From: Roseobacter sp.
GTDB lineage: Bacteria > Pseudomonadota > Alphaproteobacteria > Rhodobacterales > Rhodobacteraceae
DNA length: 64,000 nucleotides
Reading direction: 5' to 3'
NCBI GenBank assembly: GCA_015665415.1
Contig: JADFAE010000005.1
Location: forward strand, 124,001 to 188,000
In this document: piece by piece, positions 44,783 to 53,844 of the stretch
Layout: each line of letters opens with the position of its first letter
Position numbering within the stretch: the first letter of the stretch is position 1
The notes under the pieces: generated by a model
What the model saw: the letters and a program-made list of their open reading frames with translations, nothing else
What the model was told of the DNA's origin: nothing
Database searches by the model: none
Translations under genes and position numbers: made by a program

Positions 44783-45550
44783 ATGAGTGAAATTCTGACA
44801 GATACGCCCGCAATGTCGCCCGAAGATGTCGCGGCTGAACTCGATGCTTTGGCGCGGCGCTATCAGGCGGCCAGCGGGCTGGGGGTCAATCTGCTGAATG
44901 CGATGGGGGGGCAGGTGGAGAACTTGCTCGACCGGCTGCCAGGCGCGGTACGCCGCCAGCTGGGTCAGGCCACCGGACAGGCGTTGCATCTGGCGATGCA
45001 GGCGGCGCGACAGTCGCGCCGGGTGGTGCCGGGACAATCGGCCAGAGTGAATCGCTTGGTCAGTACCGCCATGGGGGCCGCCGGTGGCGCTGCCGGACTG
45101 CCAGGGGCGCTGGTGGAACTGCCGGCCACAACTGCGTTTTTGTTGCGCACAATCCAGGACGCCGCTGCCAGCGAAGGGTTTGACCCCAATGGCGAAAGCG
45201 TGACCTTTGATTGTCTGCGGGTCTTTGCTTCTGCCGGGCCGCTTGCCAGCGATGACGGGGCCGAGACCGCCTTTGTCTCGCTGCGCCTCAGCCTGTCCGG
45301 GCAGGCGCTGGGGCAGATGATCAGCACGGTGGCACCGCGCCTGGCCACAGCCATGGGGCACAAGCTGGCGGCGCAATCGGTGCCGATCCTGGGGGCTGCA
45401 GCCGGGGCGACCACAAACTACGTTTATTCGGGCTATTATCACGAGGTGGCGCGGGTGCATTTTGGCCTGCGTCGGCTGGCGGTTGAGGCAGACCAGTCCG
45501 AAACAGAGCTGCTGGAGCGCTTTGTCGCCCGGCTGCCACTGCGGCGCTGA
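44783..45550 (+). CDS. EcsC-family protein
   Basis: A 255-residue protein. The central glycine/alanine-rich amphipathic region (TAMGAAGGAAGLPGALVELP near 96-115) and ILGAAAGATTNYVYSGYYHEV near 209-229 match EcsC. EcsC proteins were named after a Bacillus ABC-transporter operon gene; their biochemical role is unclear. GGGAGG lies upstream of the ATG at 44783. Confidence 0.88.
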   Translation: MSEILTDTPAMSPEDVAAELDALARRYQAASGLGVNLLNAMGGQVENLLDRLPGAVRRQLGQATGQALHLAMQAARQSRRVVPGQSARVNRLVSTAMGAAGGAAGLPGALVELPATTAFLLRTIQDAAASEGFDPNGESVTFDCLRVFASAGPLASDDGAETAFVSLRLSLSGQALGQMISTVAPRLATAMGHKLAAQSVPILGAAAGATTNYVYSGYYHEVARVHFGLRRLAVEADQSETELLERFVARLPLRR

Positions 45551-45638
45551 GGGGATTTGCCCCGGAGCGGCGCAGTTTTTGCCCTTGATCTTGCAATTGA
45601 TGCCCCGCTAATCAGCAAAGCCTGCTACGAGTAAGAGA

Positions 45639-46205
45639 ATGATAAACTACAATCTGAAATGTGCCGACGGCCACAGCTTTGACAGTTGGTTCCAGTCTGC
45701 CAGCGCCTATGACAAATTGGCGGCGGCAGGATTGGTCAGCTGTTCCTATTGCGGCAGCACCAAGGTGGAAAAGGCGATCATGGCCCCGCGGGTGCGTACC
45801 GGCCGCAAGGCTGTTTCCGGAATTGGCGAGCCAGAGCTACCCGCAGCCGAGCAGGGCGCTCAGCAGAATTCGGGCGCTGGTCCAGCGGGGCGGGCACATT
45901 CCGAAGGCCAACCGGTTGCCCCCGCAACTGCGGACCCGGTCGCTGGTCCTGGCGCGCTTAGCCAGCCTGCGGGTGAGGCTGCGGGCAAGATGGAGCAGGC
46001 TCTGGGGGAATTGCGCCGCAGAGTGGAGGAAAACTCTGACTATGTGGGCAAGGATTTTGCCAGTGAGGCCCGGGCCATGCATCTCGGGGATGCGCCGGAA
46101 CGTGCGATCTATGGCGAGGCCAAGCCGGACGAGGCCAAGGCCTTGATTGAAGATGGAATTCCGGTTTTGCCCTTGCCATTTGGCCGCAACCGTAAGACGA
46201 ATTGA
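45639..46205 (+). CDS. DUF1178 family protein
   Basis: A 188-residue protein. The N-terminus (YNLKCADGHSFDSWFQS, then VSCSYCGSTKVEKAIMAPRV) has three cysteines and a His arranged like a zinc ribbon; the middle (about 65-115) is low-complexity Ala/Pro/Gly/Gln; and the C-terminal helix region contains YVGKDFASEARAMHLGDAPE. This is the DUF1178 layout. The function is unknown. Confidence 0.88.
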   Translation: MINYNLKCADGHSFDSWFQSASAYDKLAAAGLVSCSYCGSTKVEKAIMAPRVRTGRKAVSGIGEPELPAAEQGAQQNSGAGPAGRAHSEGQPVAPATADPVAGPGALSQPAGEAAGKMEQALGELRRRVEENSDYVGKDFASEARAMHLGDAPERAIYGEAKPDEAKALIEDGIPVLPLPFGRNRKTN

Positions 46206-46238
46206 CCTAGCACTCTCCTCATACAAAGGCTCAACGGG

Positions 46239-46880
46239 ATGCATGTAGTGATTACGGGCGCCAGTCGTGGCATCGGCAAGGAAATGTCAAAACAGCTTTG
46301 TGATGCGGGGCATGACGTGACCGGGACCTCACGCGACCATTCTTCAGGGGTGCGGTTGGACGTGACCGATCCGGGGCAACAGGCGCGTTTTGCGGCGCAG
46401 ATCAAGGACCAGCCTGTTGATCTGTTGGTTTGCAACGCCGGGGTCTATCTCGACAAAGGCATGGCCCTGGAAGACTACACCGCCGAGGTTTGGGGCAAGA
46501 GCCTGGCCGCCAATGTGACCGGGGTGTTTTTGACCGTGCAGGCGTTGCTGCCCAATCTGCGGCTGGCCCAGGCCCCCAAGATTGCAATCATTTCGTCGCA
46601 GATGGCCAGCCATGCGCGCGCGCCCGGGGGCAGCTATGCCTATCGGGCCTCCAAGGCGGCCGCGCTGAATATCGGCCGCAACCTGTCCACAGATCTCAAA
46701 CCCGAAGGCATTGCGGTGGGCATTTACCATCCCGGCTGGGTCCGGACCGATATGGGCGGCGAAGAGGGCGATATCACCGTCGAAGAATCGGCCAGCGGGT
46801 TGATTCGGGAATTTGATGTTCTCACGGTGGAGACCACGGGGTGTTTTCACACCTGGGATGGCCGCATTCACGCCTACTGA
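46239..46880 (+). CDS. SDR-family NAD(P)-dependent oxidoreductase
   Basis: A 213-residue short-chain dehydrogenase. The cofactor motif TGASRGIG is at residues 6-13, CNAG near 68, and catalytic S and YxxxK (SSQMAS...YAYRASK) near 119-138. The C-terminal part is shorter than in classical SDRs. The substrate is unknown. It begins 33 bp after the DUF1178 gene and ends at a long palindromic terminator. Confidence 0.9.
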   Translation: MHVVITGASRGIGKEMSKQLCDAGHDVTGTSRDHSSGVRLDVTDPGQQARFAAQIKDQPVDLLVCNAGVYLDKGMALEDYTAEVWGKSLAANVTGVFLTVQALLPNLRLAQAPKIAIISSQMASHARAPGGSYAYRASKAAALNIGRNLSTDLKPEGIAVGIYHPGWVRTDMGGEEGDITVEESASGLIREFDVLTVETTGCFHTWDGRIHAY

Positions 46881-46917
46881 AGCTGGCTTCATTGAAGACC
46901 TGCTAGGGGTGTGGAAA

Positions 46918-46957
46918 ACAAAATACGCCGGCGGATATCTCCGCCGGCGTATTTTGT
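46918..46957. terminator. Bidirectional terminator, 18-bp stem
   Basis: ACAAAATACGCCGGCGGA pairs perfectly with its inverse across a 4-nt loop. The A/T arms give a T-run after the GC stem in both directions, so it can stop both the SDR transcript (plus) and the trypsin-fold gene (minus), whose stops flank it. Confidence 0.92.
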
Positions 46958-46998
46958 TTCAATGAAACCGGGGCTAGCCTGGCTGGCCCCGGGGCCTG

Positions 46999-48813
46999 TT
47001 ATTCCCAGCAGCTGACCAGAACGGTCATGCCGGTGGCGCGATTGACCAGCGCCTGATTGGGCAGGGGGGCGCCAGTCGATTGGCTCTGTGCCGTGACACC
47101 GGCGGCTTCCATTGCGCTGCGGATCACGGCTGCATTGACGGCAAAGCTGACATCTGCGGGCAATTGACGATCTGAGCTTTGCTTGGGCAGCAACATGCCC
47201 AGCACCGCACCAGAGGCGTCGACCACCGGGCCGCCGACGTCGCCGGGCTGTGCCGACAGAGCCAGACGGGCAACGCCGTTGTCGCCGTCAAGGTCTTTGA
47301 CATCGGCCAGTTTGCCCCAGGTCAGGCTGGGCGCGCCAAGAACACCCTCATAAGAGAAACCTGAGACGGCGATCTCGGATTGCAGGCGCGGGCTCTGGGT
47401 GCTGAGCTCGGCCACGGCCATTGGCGCCAGGGTCTGGCTGGGCCGCAGGATTGCCATGCCGCTGTCGGCGTCCTGCGCCACCAGCTCTGCGGCATAGCCG
47501 TGATCCAGGGTGATCCGGGTGCAGGCCTGCACCACATCGGATGTGGTCACAACCATGCCATTGGCACTGACAAAGAAGCCGGATCGCGACAGGCGTGGCT
47601 TGCGGATTTCCAGCCCGGACAGCAGGTCGATATCCTGTTGGATATCAGCGCCAGCAGCATCATCCAGCACCCCATCGAGCCGCTCAAAGCTCTCTTGCAT
47701 GGCGGTCAGAACCCGGGCGCGGCGGGCCTCGTCACCAGCGGGCCAAATCAGGGTAAAGCCTTTGATCTCGCCGTTTTTAAGGCTGGCCTGGGTGAAAGAG
47801 GTGATGCGGCTATCGCGCCCCTCCAGAGTAAAGCTGTTGGCCTTGCGCTCGCGGGGGCCTTCCAGGGGCACGATCTCCAGCGTCTGCATGATGTCATAGA
47901 GACCATAAAGCGTGCTCTTGTCGCCGCGCTGGCTGATCAGCAGCACCCGAACACCCAGATCGCCGGTGGCGTTGTAATGGGCAAAGGGCGGTTCATAATT
48001 GGTGAAAGACACCTCAGCTGCCGGGATTTTGAGGGCAATACCCGCGCGATTATCGCTGATACGGCGCATGCCAACCGAGATCAGCGGTGCATTGTAGTCA
48101 TCCAGCAGCATTTGGCGCTGGGCGGTGGTCAGAACACCGGTGGGCTCCAGCCCCTTGGAGATCTGCCAATCCGACATCGAGCCGCGGGTGCCGCGACCAA
48201 AGGCACCATCGATTGCCGAGGTGTAGAAACCGGCGGCTTTGAGGGCGATCTGCAACTGTTTGCGCTCTTCCCGGCTGAGCAGACGCTCGCTGCGGCGGGC
48301 CTGGGCCGGGGTCTCATCGGGCAGAGTGGGGGCAACCTGGGCAATCACCACGGGCTCTTCAGCAGTTGTGGCGGGCGCTTCTGTAGTCTCGGCCTGTGGC
48401 GCGGCTTCGACCAGGGGTTGGCTGGGCGCTTGGCTGGGGGCTGCCGTCGCGGCCTGGGCGGCGTCGCCGGCCAGGGGGTAGAACTGATTGCGCAGGTTGG
48501 CCGGGAAGGCGATGAAACTGTCACGTGGGATCTGACGCTCATTGCGATAGACCTGCAGCACCCGTTCGGCGTCTTCGCGAGTATAGGGGCCGATCAGGAC
48601 CCCGTACCAACCACCGCCCAGGGCAAAGCCCGCCACATCCGGCAATTTGGCAGCAAAGATCTGCGCCTCGTCCTGGGCCGAAGCCAGAGAGGGGCGCGCT
48701 GCCACCTGGATCCAGACGGTGTCTTGCGCGTTCTGTTGTGCATAGGCTGGCACGGTCAAAGCAGAGGTCAGTGCGGCAAACGCCAGAACCAGTGCTGCAA
48801 TCATTTTTGTCAT
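46999..48813 (-). CDS. SPOR/PG-binding protein with inactive trypsin fold
   Basis: About 604 residues, exported. After a signal peptide (to about AYAQ) there is a SPOR-like domain (about 25-110), a Pro/Ala/Thr/Glu linker, a PG_binding_1 domain near 170-225 (ALKAAGFYTSAIDGAFGRGT), a middle domain, and a C-terminal trypsin-like fold. Its catalytic positions are lost: TTSDVV near 424 where active enzymes have T-[NA]-H-V-V, DSGMAIL near 450, and GDVGGPV near 526 where GNSGGP is expected. It is thus probably a peptidoglycan-linked scaffold or sensor rather than a protease. The ATG at 48813 gives the proper signal peptide. Confidence 0.85.
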   Translation of the reverse strand: MTKMIAALVLAFAALTSALTVPAYAQQNAQDTVWIQVAARPSLASAQDEAQIFAAKLPDVAGFALGGGWYGVLIGPYTREDAERVLQVYRNERQIPRDSFIAFPANLRNQFYPLAGDAAQAATAAPSQAPSQPLVEAAPQAETTEAPATTAEEPVVIAQVAPTLPDETPAQARRSERLLSREERKQLQIALKAAGFYTSAIDGAFGRGTRGSMSDWQISKGLEPTGVLTTAQRQMLLDDYNAPLISVGMRRISDNRAGIALKIPAAEVSFTNYEPPFAHYNATGDLGVRVLLISQRGDKSTLYGLYDIMQTLEIVPLEGPRERKANSFTLEGRDSRITSFTQASLKNGEIKGFTLIWPAGDEARRARVLTAMQESFERLDGVLDDAAGADIQQDIDLLSGLEIRKPRLSRSGFFVSANGMVVTTSDVVQACTRITLDHGYAAELVAQDADSGMAILRPSQTLAPMAVAELSTQSPRLQSEIAVSGFSYEGVLGAPSLTWGKLADVKDLDGDNGVARLALSAQPGDVGGPVVDASGAVLGMLLPKQSSDRQLPADVSFAVNAAVIRSAMEAAGVTAQSQSTGAPLPNQALVNRATGMTVLVSCWE

Positions 48814-49045
48814 TCTCAGGACCCTATCCCGGTTAACCAATTTATTGCCGCGCAGATAAACATTTTGCGGCGATAAAGGGAACGCCCCTCGGGGGGGGGA
48901 ATTCGTGACTTGTTGCAGCAATCTGGTGAGTATTGCCTTAATATCACGGCCCGGTCAGGGGCGGCGCAGGCCGCAAGGGGCGGCGTAATTGCGTTAGCGG
49001 AGGCTGTTGGGGTGGACAGAAGCACCTGTCTGGTGCGACTTGCCG

Positions 49046-49073
49046 TTGACCCTGCCAAGGGGCTTGCATAGGA
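49046..49073 (+). promoter_or_regulatory. Candidate glyQ promoter
   Basis: TTGACC (49046-49051), a 16-bp spacer, then ATAGGA (49068-49073) preceded by TGC. It lies about 60 bp before the glyQ ATG. The whole 320-bp divergent gap (48814-49133) shows no gene and holds several GC-rich inverted repeats, such as GCCGC...GCGGC near 48846-48874. Confidence 0.4.
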
Positions 49074-49133
49074 AGAACCCCGCATTTGCTGTCGCAAATA
49101 GGCCTGCATCGGGGCCCAGACGAGGGATTGGAC

Positions 49134-50066
49134 ATGACAGAGACCACCAACAGCGCGCCGCGTTCCTTCCAGGAGATCATTCTGCGGCTGCAGAGCTACT
49201 GGGCCTCCAAGGGCTGTGCCATGATGCAGCCCTATGACATGGAAGTTGGTGCCGGGACCTTTCACCCGGCCACCACCCTGCGTTCGCTGGGCAGCAAACC
49301 CTGGGCCGCCGCCTATGTGCAGCCCTCGCGCCGTCCCACCGATGGGCGTTATGGCGAAAACCCCAACCGGTTGCAGCACTATTATCAGTATCAGGTGCTG
49401 ATCAAACCCAGCCCGCCCAATCTGCAAGAGCTGTATCTCGGCTCGCTACAAGCGATTGGCGTCGATATGGAGCTGCACGACATCCGCTTTGTCGAGGATG
49501 ACTGGGAAAGCCCGACCCTGGGGGCCTGGGGGCTGGGCTGGGAAGTCTGGTGCGACGGGATGGAAGTCAGCCAGTTCACCTATTTTCAGCAGGTCGGTGG
49601 CCATGATTGCACCCCGGTCTCGGGCGAGCTGACTTATGGTCTGGAACGGTTGGCGATGTATATCCTGGGCGTCGATCACGTCATGGACATGCCCTTCAAC
49701 GATCCGGATGCACCAATCGCGCTGAGCTATGGGGATGTCTTCAAACAGACCGAAGAAGAATATGCCCGCTGGAACTTTGATGTCGCCAACACAGAGGTGC
49801 TGCTGCGCCATTTTGAAGAGGCGGAGGCCGAATGCGCCGCGATTCTGGCGCAGGAACACGACGACCCCAAGACCGGCAAGCGCATCATCATGGCGCATCC
49901 GGCCTATGACCAATGCATCAAGGCCAGCCATGTCTTCAACCTGCTGGATGCACGCGGGGTGATCTCTGTCACCGAACGTCAGGCCTATATCGGCCGGGTG
50001 CGGGCCCTGGCCAAGCAATGCGCCGATGCCTTTGTGCTGACCGAGGCGGGAGGCCAGGTTGCGTGA
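49134..50066 (+). CDS. glyQ: Glycyl-tRNA synthetase alpha subunit
   Basis: About 310 residues, class II aminoacyl-tRNA synthetase. Characteristic stretches: [20 protein letters not shown] near 23-42, [12 protein letters not shown], and [13 protein letters not shown] near 143. It forms the catalytic alpha2beta2 enzyme with GlyS, encoded about 1.4 kb further on. GAGG lies 9 nt before the ATG at 49134. Confidence 0.97.
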   Translation: MTETTNSAPRSFQEIILRLQSYWASKGCAMMQPYDMEVGAGTFHPATTLRSLGSKPWAAAYVQPSRRPTDGRYGENPNRLQHYYQYQVLIKPSPPNLQELYLGSLQAIGVDMELHDIRFVEDDWESPTLGAWGLGWEVWCDGMEVSQFTYFQQVGGHDCTPVSGELTYGLERLAMYILGVDHVMDMPFNDPDAPIALSYGDVFKQTEEEYARWNFDVANTEVLLRHFEEAEAECAAILAQEHDDPKTGKRIIMAHPAYDQCIKASHVFNLLDARGVISVTERQAYIGRVRALAKQCADAFVLTEAGGQVA

Positions 50067-50086
50067 ATGCTTTCGGCCGCTCCTCT

Positions 50087-50719
50087 TCAGGCCAGTCCCG
50101 GCAACAGTTTGACGGCGCCGGCTGTGATCATGCCCACCGCAATGGCCAGCAGGATCATCCCCATGATCCGGGTCATGATGGTGCGCATGGTTGCGGTGAG
50201 CACACGACCGATATCTGCGGCAAAATAAAGTACCAGCCCCAGCAGGATGAGGACCGCAGCCACACAGGCCCCGTAGCCGATCCAATCCTTCGGCGTCTGC
50301 ACCTTGTGGGTGAAAAGGATCAGCGTGGTCATGGTGCCCGGCCCAACCAGCATCGGAAAGGTCATCGGGTAAAAGGCAATGCTGTCGACTTCGGCGTGGC
50401 TTTGCTGTTCAGCCGTGGTCCCGTGGTGGGCGCTGCTGTCGTTGCCGTTGAGCATGTGAAAACCGATCTGCAGCAACACCAGCCCGCCGGCCAGCCGGAA
50501 GGCGTCGATCGAGATATCAAAGAACCCCAAAATGGCAGAGCCCCCAAGGGCGACGATCAGACAGCTTGCCGTGGTGTAGAACAGGACCTGCAGCGCCGTT
50601 TTTCTTTGGCGGGCGGGATCCATTCCGGCGGTCAGGCTCAGAAAGATCGGCAAGTTCACAAACGGGTTCATGACGGCGAACAGCGCGCCAAACATGCCAA
50701 TGGCAAATTGCAGCTCCAC
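50087..50719 (-). CDS. MarC-family membrane protein
   Basis: A 210-residue, six-helix MarC (UPF0056) protein. NPFVNLPIFLSLTAGM near 18-33 and FPMLVGPGTMTTLILF near 122-137 are typical. Despite the name, MarC is not known to confer drug resistance. It is inserted, on the opposite strand, between glyQ and the small gene before glyS. Confidence 0.9.
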   Translation of the reverse strand: MELQFAIGMFGALFAVMNPFVNLPIFLSLTAGMDPARQRKTALQVLFYTTASCLIVALGGSAILGFFDISIDAFRLAGGLVLLQIGFHMLNGNDSSAHHGTTAEQQSHAEVDSIAFYPMTFPMLVGPGTMTTLILFTHKVQTPKDWIGYGACVAAVLILLGLVLYFAADIGRVLTATMRTIMTRIMGMILLAIAVGMITAGAVKLLPGLA

Positions 50720-50826
50720 GAGGTACCTCCAGCGGTTGTTGGGTCTTTGTCGGCTCCGCTCTGGTCTAACCTGCCTGTTGCAGGCATTGCTACAAATGAA
50801 ACATTACAAATTCTGGACAACGTCGC

Positions 50827-51366
50827 ATGATGGGTAAATTTCTGGCAGCGATCCTGGTGATCTCAGCCCTCGCAGCGGGTGGCGGCATGTACTACCTGCA
50901 GGTCTATGGCTACTACGATGAGGTCATCGCAAGCCCGGGCCAGGATGTGGTGTTGTTGCCGCTGGGCGAAGACACACCGCGCCCCATTTCCTATGGCGAT
51001 TTCCAGGCCATCGATGCGGGCAGCTCGCCGATCCGTTATCGCGCCTGTTTCACCACCTCTGTGACCCGGCAGGAGCTGGCGCAGCTCTTTCAGATCTCCG
51101 ACAAGCAGGAGCCACGCATTGCGCCTGACTGGTTCGATTGTTTCAACGCCGAAGCGCTGGGCAAGGCCCTGACCGCTGGGACGGCAACGGCTTTTGTCTC
51201 GGTCAAGAATATCTCCTACGGGGTGGATCGCATCGTGGCGGTGACCGAGGCGGGCCAGGGCTTTGCCTGGCATGAGCTGAATGAATGTGGCGAAAAGGCC
51301 TATGATGGCACCGTCGTCGGCGAAGCCTGCCCACCGCGCCCCGAGACCAGCGGAGCGTCTGAATGA
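50827..51366 (+). CDS. Small membrane-anchored protein between glyQ and glyS
   Basis: A 179-residue protein. An N-terminal hydrophobic anchor (FLAAILVISALAAGGGMYYL) is followed by a soluble domain with three or four cysteines, including IRYRACFTTS near 75 and PDWFDCFNAE near 100. I recall it as a Rhodobacteraceae family of unknown function (DUF6446-like), regularly found before glyS. A periplasmic location is inferred. The gap to glyS is 73 bp. Confidence 0.78.
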   Translation: MMGKFLAAILVISALAAGGGMYYLQVYGYYDEVIASPGQDVVLLPLGEDTPRPISYGDFQAIDAGSSPIRYRACFTTSVTRQELAQLFQISDKQEPRIAPDWFDCFNAEALGKALTAGTATAFVSVKNISYGVDRIVAVTEAGQGFAWHELNECGEKAYDGTVVGEACPPRPETSGASE

Positions 51367-51439
51367 CCGCTCTTGTTCGCCCCGATTTGACCTATGATAT
51401 TGCTGCGCTTCGATGTGCAGCCCCCCGTGAGGATCTGAG

Positions 51440-53518
51440 ATGCCCGACCTGCTGATTGAACTGTTTTCCGAAGAGATCCCCGCCCGCATGCAGGCCCGTG
51501 CCGCTGAGGATCTGAAAAAGCGCATGACCGATGGTCTGGTCGAAGCGGGGCTGACCTATGCGGGTGCGGCGGCGCTGTCGACTCCGCGGCGTTTGACATT
51601 GGCCATCGAGGGGCTGCTGGCCGAGAGCCCCACCCTGCGCGAAGAGCGCAAGGGCCCCAAGGTTGGTGCGCCGGACAAGGCCATCGAAGGTTTCCTTCGC
51701 GGTGCCGGTCTGACCCGGGATCAGCTGGAAGAGCGCGACACCTCCAAGGGTGCGGTCTACTTTGCCCAGATCGAAAAGCCGAGCCGTGCCGCTGCAGAGA
51801 TCATCGCTGAGGTGCTGGAAGCGACCATTCGCAATTTCCCCTGGGCCAAGAGCATGCGCTGGGGCGCTGGAACCTTGCGTTGGGTGCGTCCCTTGCATTC
51901 GATCCTGTGCCTGCTGAGTGATGAAAACGGTGCTGAGGTGGTGCCGCTGGACATCGACGGGATCACATCCGGCAATACCACCCAAGGCCACCGCTTCATG
52001 GCACCGGGCGCGATAACTGTCAGCGGCTTTGAAGATTACGCCGCCAAGCTGAAGCGCGCCTTTGTGGTGCTGGACCCGGCGGAGCGCCAGCAGGCGATCT
52101 GGCAGGAGGCAAGCAATCAGGCCTTTGCTCGGGGGCTGGAGCTGGTCGAAGACAAGGGGCTGCTGGTTGAGGTTGCCGGTCTGGTGGAATACCCGGTGGT
52201 GCTGCTGGGTGATATCGACGCTGAATTCCTGGAGCTGCCGCCAGAGGTGCTGCAGACCTCCATGAAAGAACACCAGAAGTTCTTTTCGGTGAAGAACCCC
52301 AAGACGGGTCGGATCGAGGGCTTTGTCACCGTCGCCAACCGCGAAACCGCAGATCAGGGCGCGACCATTCTGGCGGGCAACCAAAAGGTGCTGTCGGCGC
52401 GTCTGGCCGATGCCAAGTTCTTTTGGGAGAACGACCTGCGGGTGGCCAAGTCGGAAACCGGCATGGAGGGCTGGAGCGCGCAGCTGTCGAATGTCACCTT
52501 CCACAATAAGCTGGGCACCCAGGCTGAACGCATCGACCGCATCGCTGCTCTGGCGCGTGAGATCGCGCCAGTTGTCGGCGCCGATGCCGATCTGGCGGAA
52601 CAGGCGGCCAAGGTGGCCAAGGCGGATCTGTCCTCTGAGATGGTTTATGAATTCCCCGAACTGCAGGGGCTGATGGGGCGCTACTACGCGCAGGCGGCTG
52701 GCCTGCCGCAGGAAGTCGCCAATGCCTGCGAGATGCACTATTCGCCGCTGGGCCCCTCGGATGATGTGCCGAGCGAGCCCGTATCGGTTGCGGTCGCGCT
52801 GGCGGATAAGCTGGATACCCTCACCGGGTTCTGGGCGATTGATGAAAAGCCCACGGGATCAAAAGACCCCTTTGCCCTGCGCCGCGCCGCATTGGGTGTG
52901 ATCCGGTTGGTTTTGTCTAATGGAGTAACTATGCCCTTACTTACTTCATTTTCCTTGAAAGTGGATGACAGTTCCGAGTTTGAGGAACTGTCGCAAAACC
53001 TGCTAGGTTTCTTCCACGACCGCCTCAAGGTCTTCCTGCGTGATCAGGGTATTCGTCACGATGTGATCGACGCTTGTATCGCCATGGAAGGCAATGACGA
53101 CCTGACCCTTCTGGTGAAACGGGCCCGGGCGCTGGAGGATTTCCTGAAGTCCGAAGATGGCACCAACCTGTTGCAGGGGTTCAAACGCGCCAACAACATC
53201 CTGACCCAGGCCGAGGACAAGGATGGGGTGGAATATTCTTACGGTGCGGATGTGAAATTCGCCGAGGACGAGAGTGAAAAGACGCTGTTTGCAGCACTTG
53301 AGGCAAACGAGGGGGCGATCTCCGCGGCCATCGAGGCCGAGGATTTCGCGGCCGCCATGGGCGGCATGGCGGCCCTGCGGGCGCCGCTGGATGCGTTTTT
53401 TGAGGCGGTGCAGGTGAACTCCGACAAGGACGTGGTGCGCCGCAACCGGCTGAACCTGCTGAGCCAGATCCGCAAGATCTGTGGCCAGGTTGCGGATCTG
53501 AGCCGGATCGAATCCTGA
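51440..53518 (+). CDS. glyS: Glycyl-tRNA synthetase beta subunit
   Basis: A 692-residue subunit. The start MPDLLIELFSEEIPARMQ is nearly diagnostic. MKEHQKFFSVKNPKTGR near 275 and an HD-like/DALR C-terminal anticodon-binding region complete the layout. It recognises tRNA-Gly and completes the alpha2beta2 synthetase. A short AT-rich stretch at about 52910-52960 breaks the otherwise GC-rich composition. A terminator follows. Confidence 0.97.
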   Translation: MPDLLIELFSEEIPARMQARAAEDLKKRMTDGLVEAGLTYAGAAALSTPRRLTLAIEGLLAESPTLREERKGPKVGAPDKAIEGFLRGAGLTRDQLEERDTSKGAVYFAQIEKPSRAAAEIIAEVLEATIRNFPWAKSMRWGAGTLRWVRPLHSILCLLSDENGAEVVPLDIDGITSGNTTQGHRFMAPGAITVSGFEDYAAKLKRAFVVLDPAERQQAIWQEASNQAFARGLELVEDKGLLVEVAGLVEYPVVLLGDIDAEFLELPPEVLQTSMKEHQKFFSVKNPKTGRIEGFVTVANRETADQGATILAGNQKVLSARLADAKFFWENDLRVAKSETGMEGWSAQLSNVTFHNKLGTQAERIDRIAALAREIAPVVGADADLAEQAAKVAKADLSSEMVYEFPELQGLMGRYYAQAAGLPQEVANACEMHYSPLGPSDDVPSEPVSVAVALADKLDTLTGFWAIDEKPTGSKDPFALRRAALGVIRLVLSNGVTMPLLTSFSLKVDDSSEFEELSQNLLGFFHDRLKVFLRDQGIRHDVIDACIAMEGNDDLTLLVKRARALEDFLKSEDGTNLLQGFKRANNILTQAEDKDGVEYSYGADVKFAEDESEKTLFAALEANEGAISAAIEAEDFAAAMGGMAALRAPLDAFFEAVQVNSDKDVVRRNRLNLLSQIRKICGQVADLSRIES

Positions 53519-53547
53519 TCCGGAGTTGATGGTCTGCTGAGTATCAA

Positions 53548-53575
53548 GGGGCTGCGTTGCGACGCGGCCCTTTTC
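53548..53575 (+). terminator. Terminator of glyS
   Basis: GGGCTGCG/CGCGGCCC stem with one G-T pair and a 6-nt loop, then TTTTC. It lies 30 bp after the glyS stop. Confidence 0.85.
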
Positions 53576-53587
53576 ATGTGCTGGGGA

Positions 53588-53622
53588 GGCGTTTCAGGGG
53601 TGGCTCTGCCCCTGAAAGCGCC
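53588..53622. repeat. Long intergenic hairpin before the PPDK-like gene
   Basis: GGCGTTTCAGGGG pairs with CCCCTGAAAGCGCC with a single bulge. A second stem CCCTGC-tgtc-GCAGGG follows at about 53664-53679. They occupy the 326-bp gap 53519-53844, which otherwise shows no gene. They may be a degenerate relative of the dispersed hairpin elements, but the GCTCCCGC ends are missing. Confidence 0.4.
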
Positions 53623-53844
53623 TGATCGAGTGTAAGAGAGGTTTGGCGCGCCTCAAGGCTGAACCCTGCTGTCGCAGGGCCGCTGGCGCGGGCCTTGACC
53701 CTCGCCAAACCCAAAGGGGCGGGCTGTGGCATTGGGGGGAGCATGGCGGAAATTCCGTGAGCTGCCGGGGCTTCACCCTTGCGCGGTGATGCGTCCTGGG
53801 TATGCTGCAAGTGAAAGAAAAAGGTGCCGCAGTGCAGAAAAATC

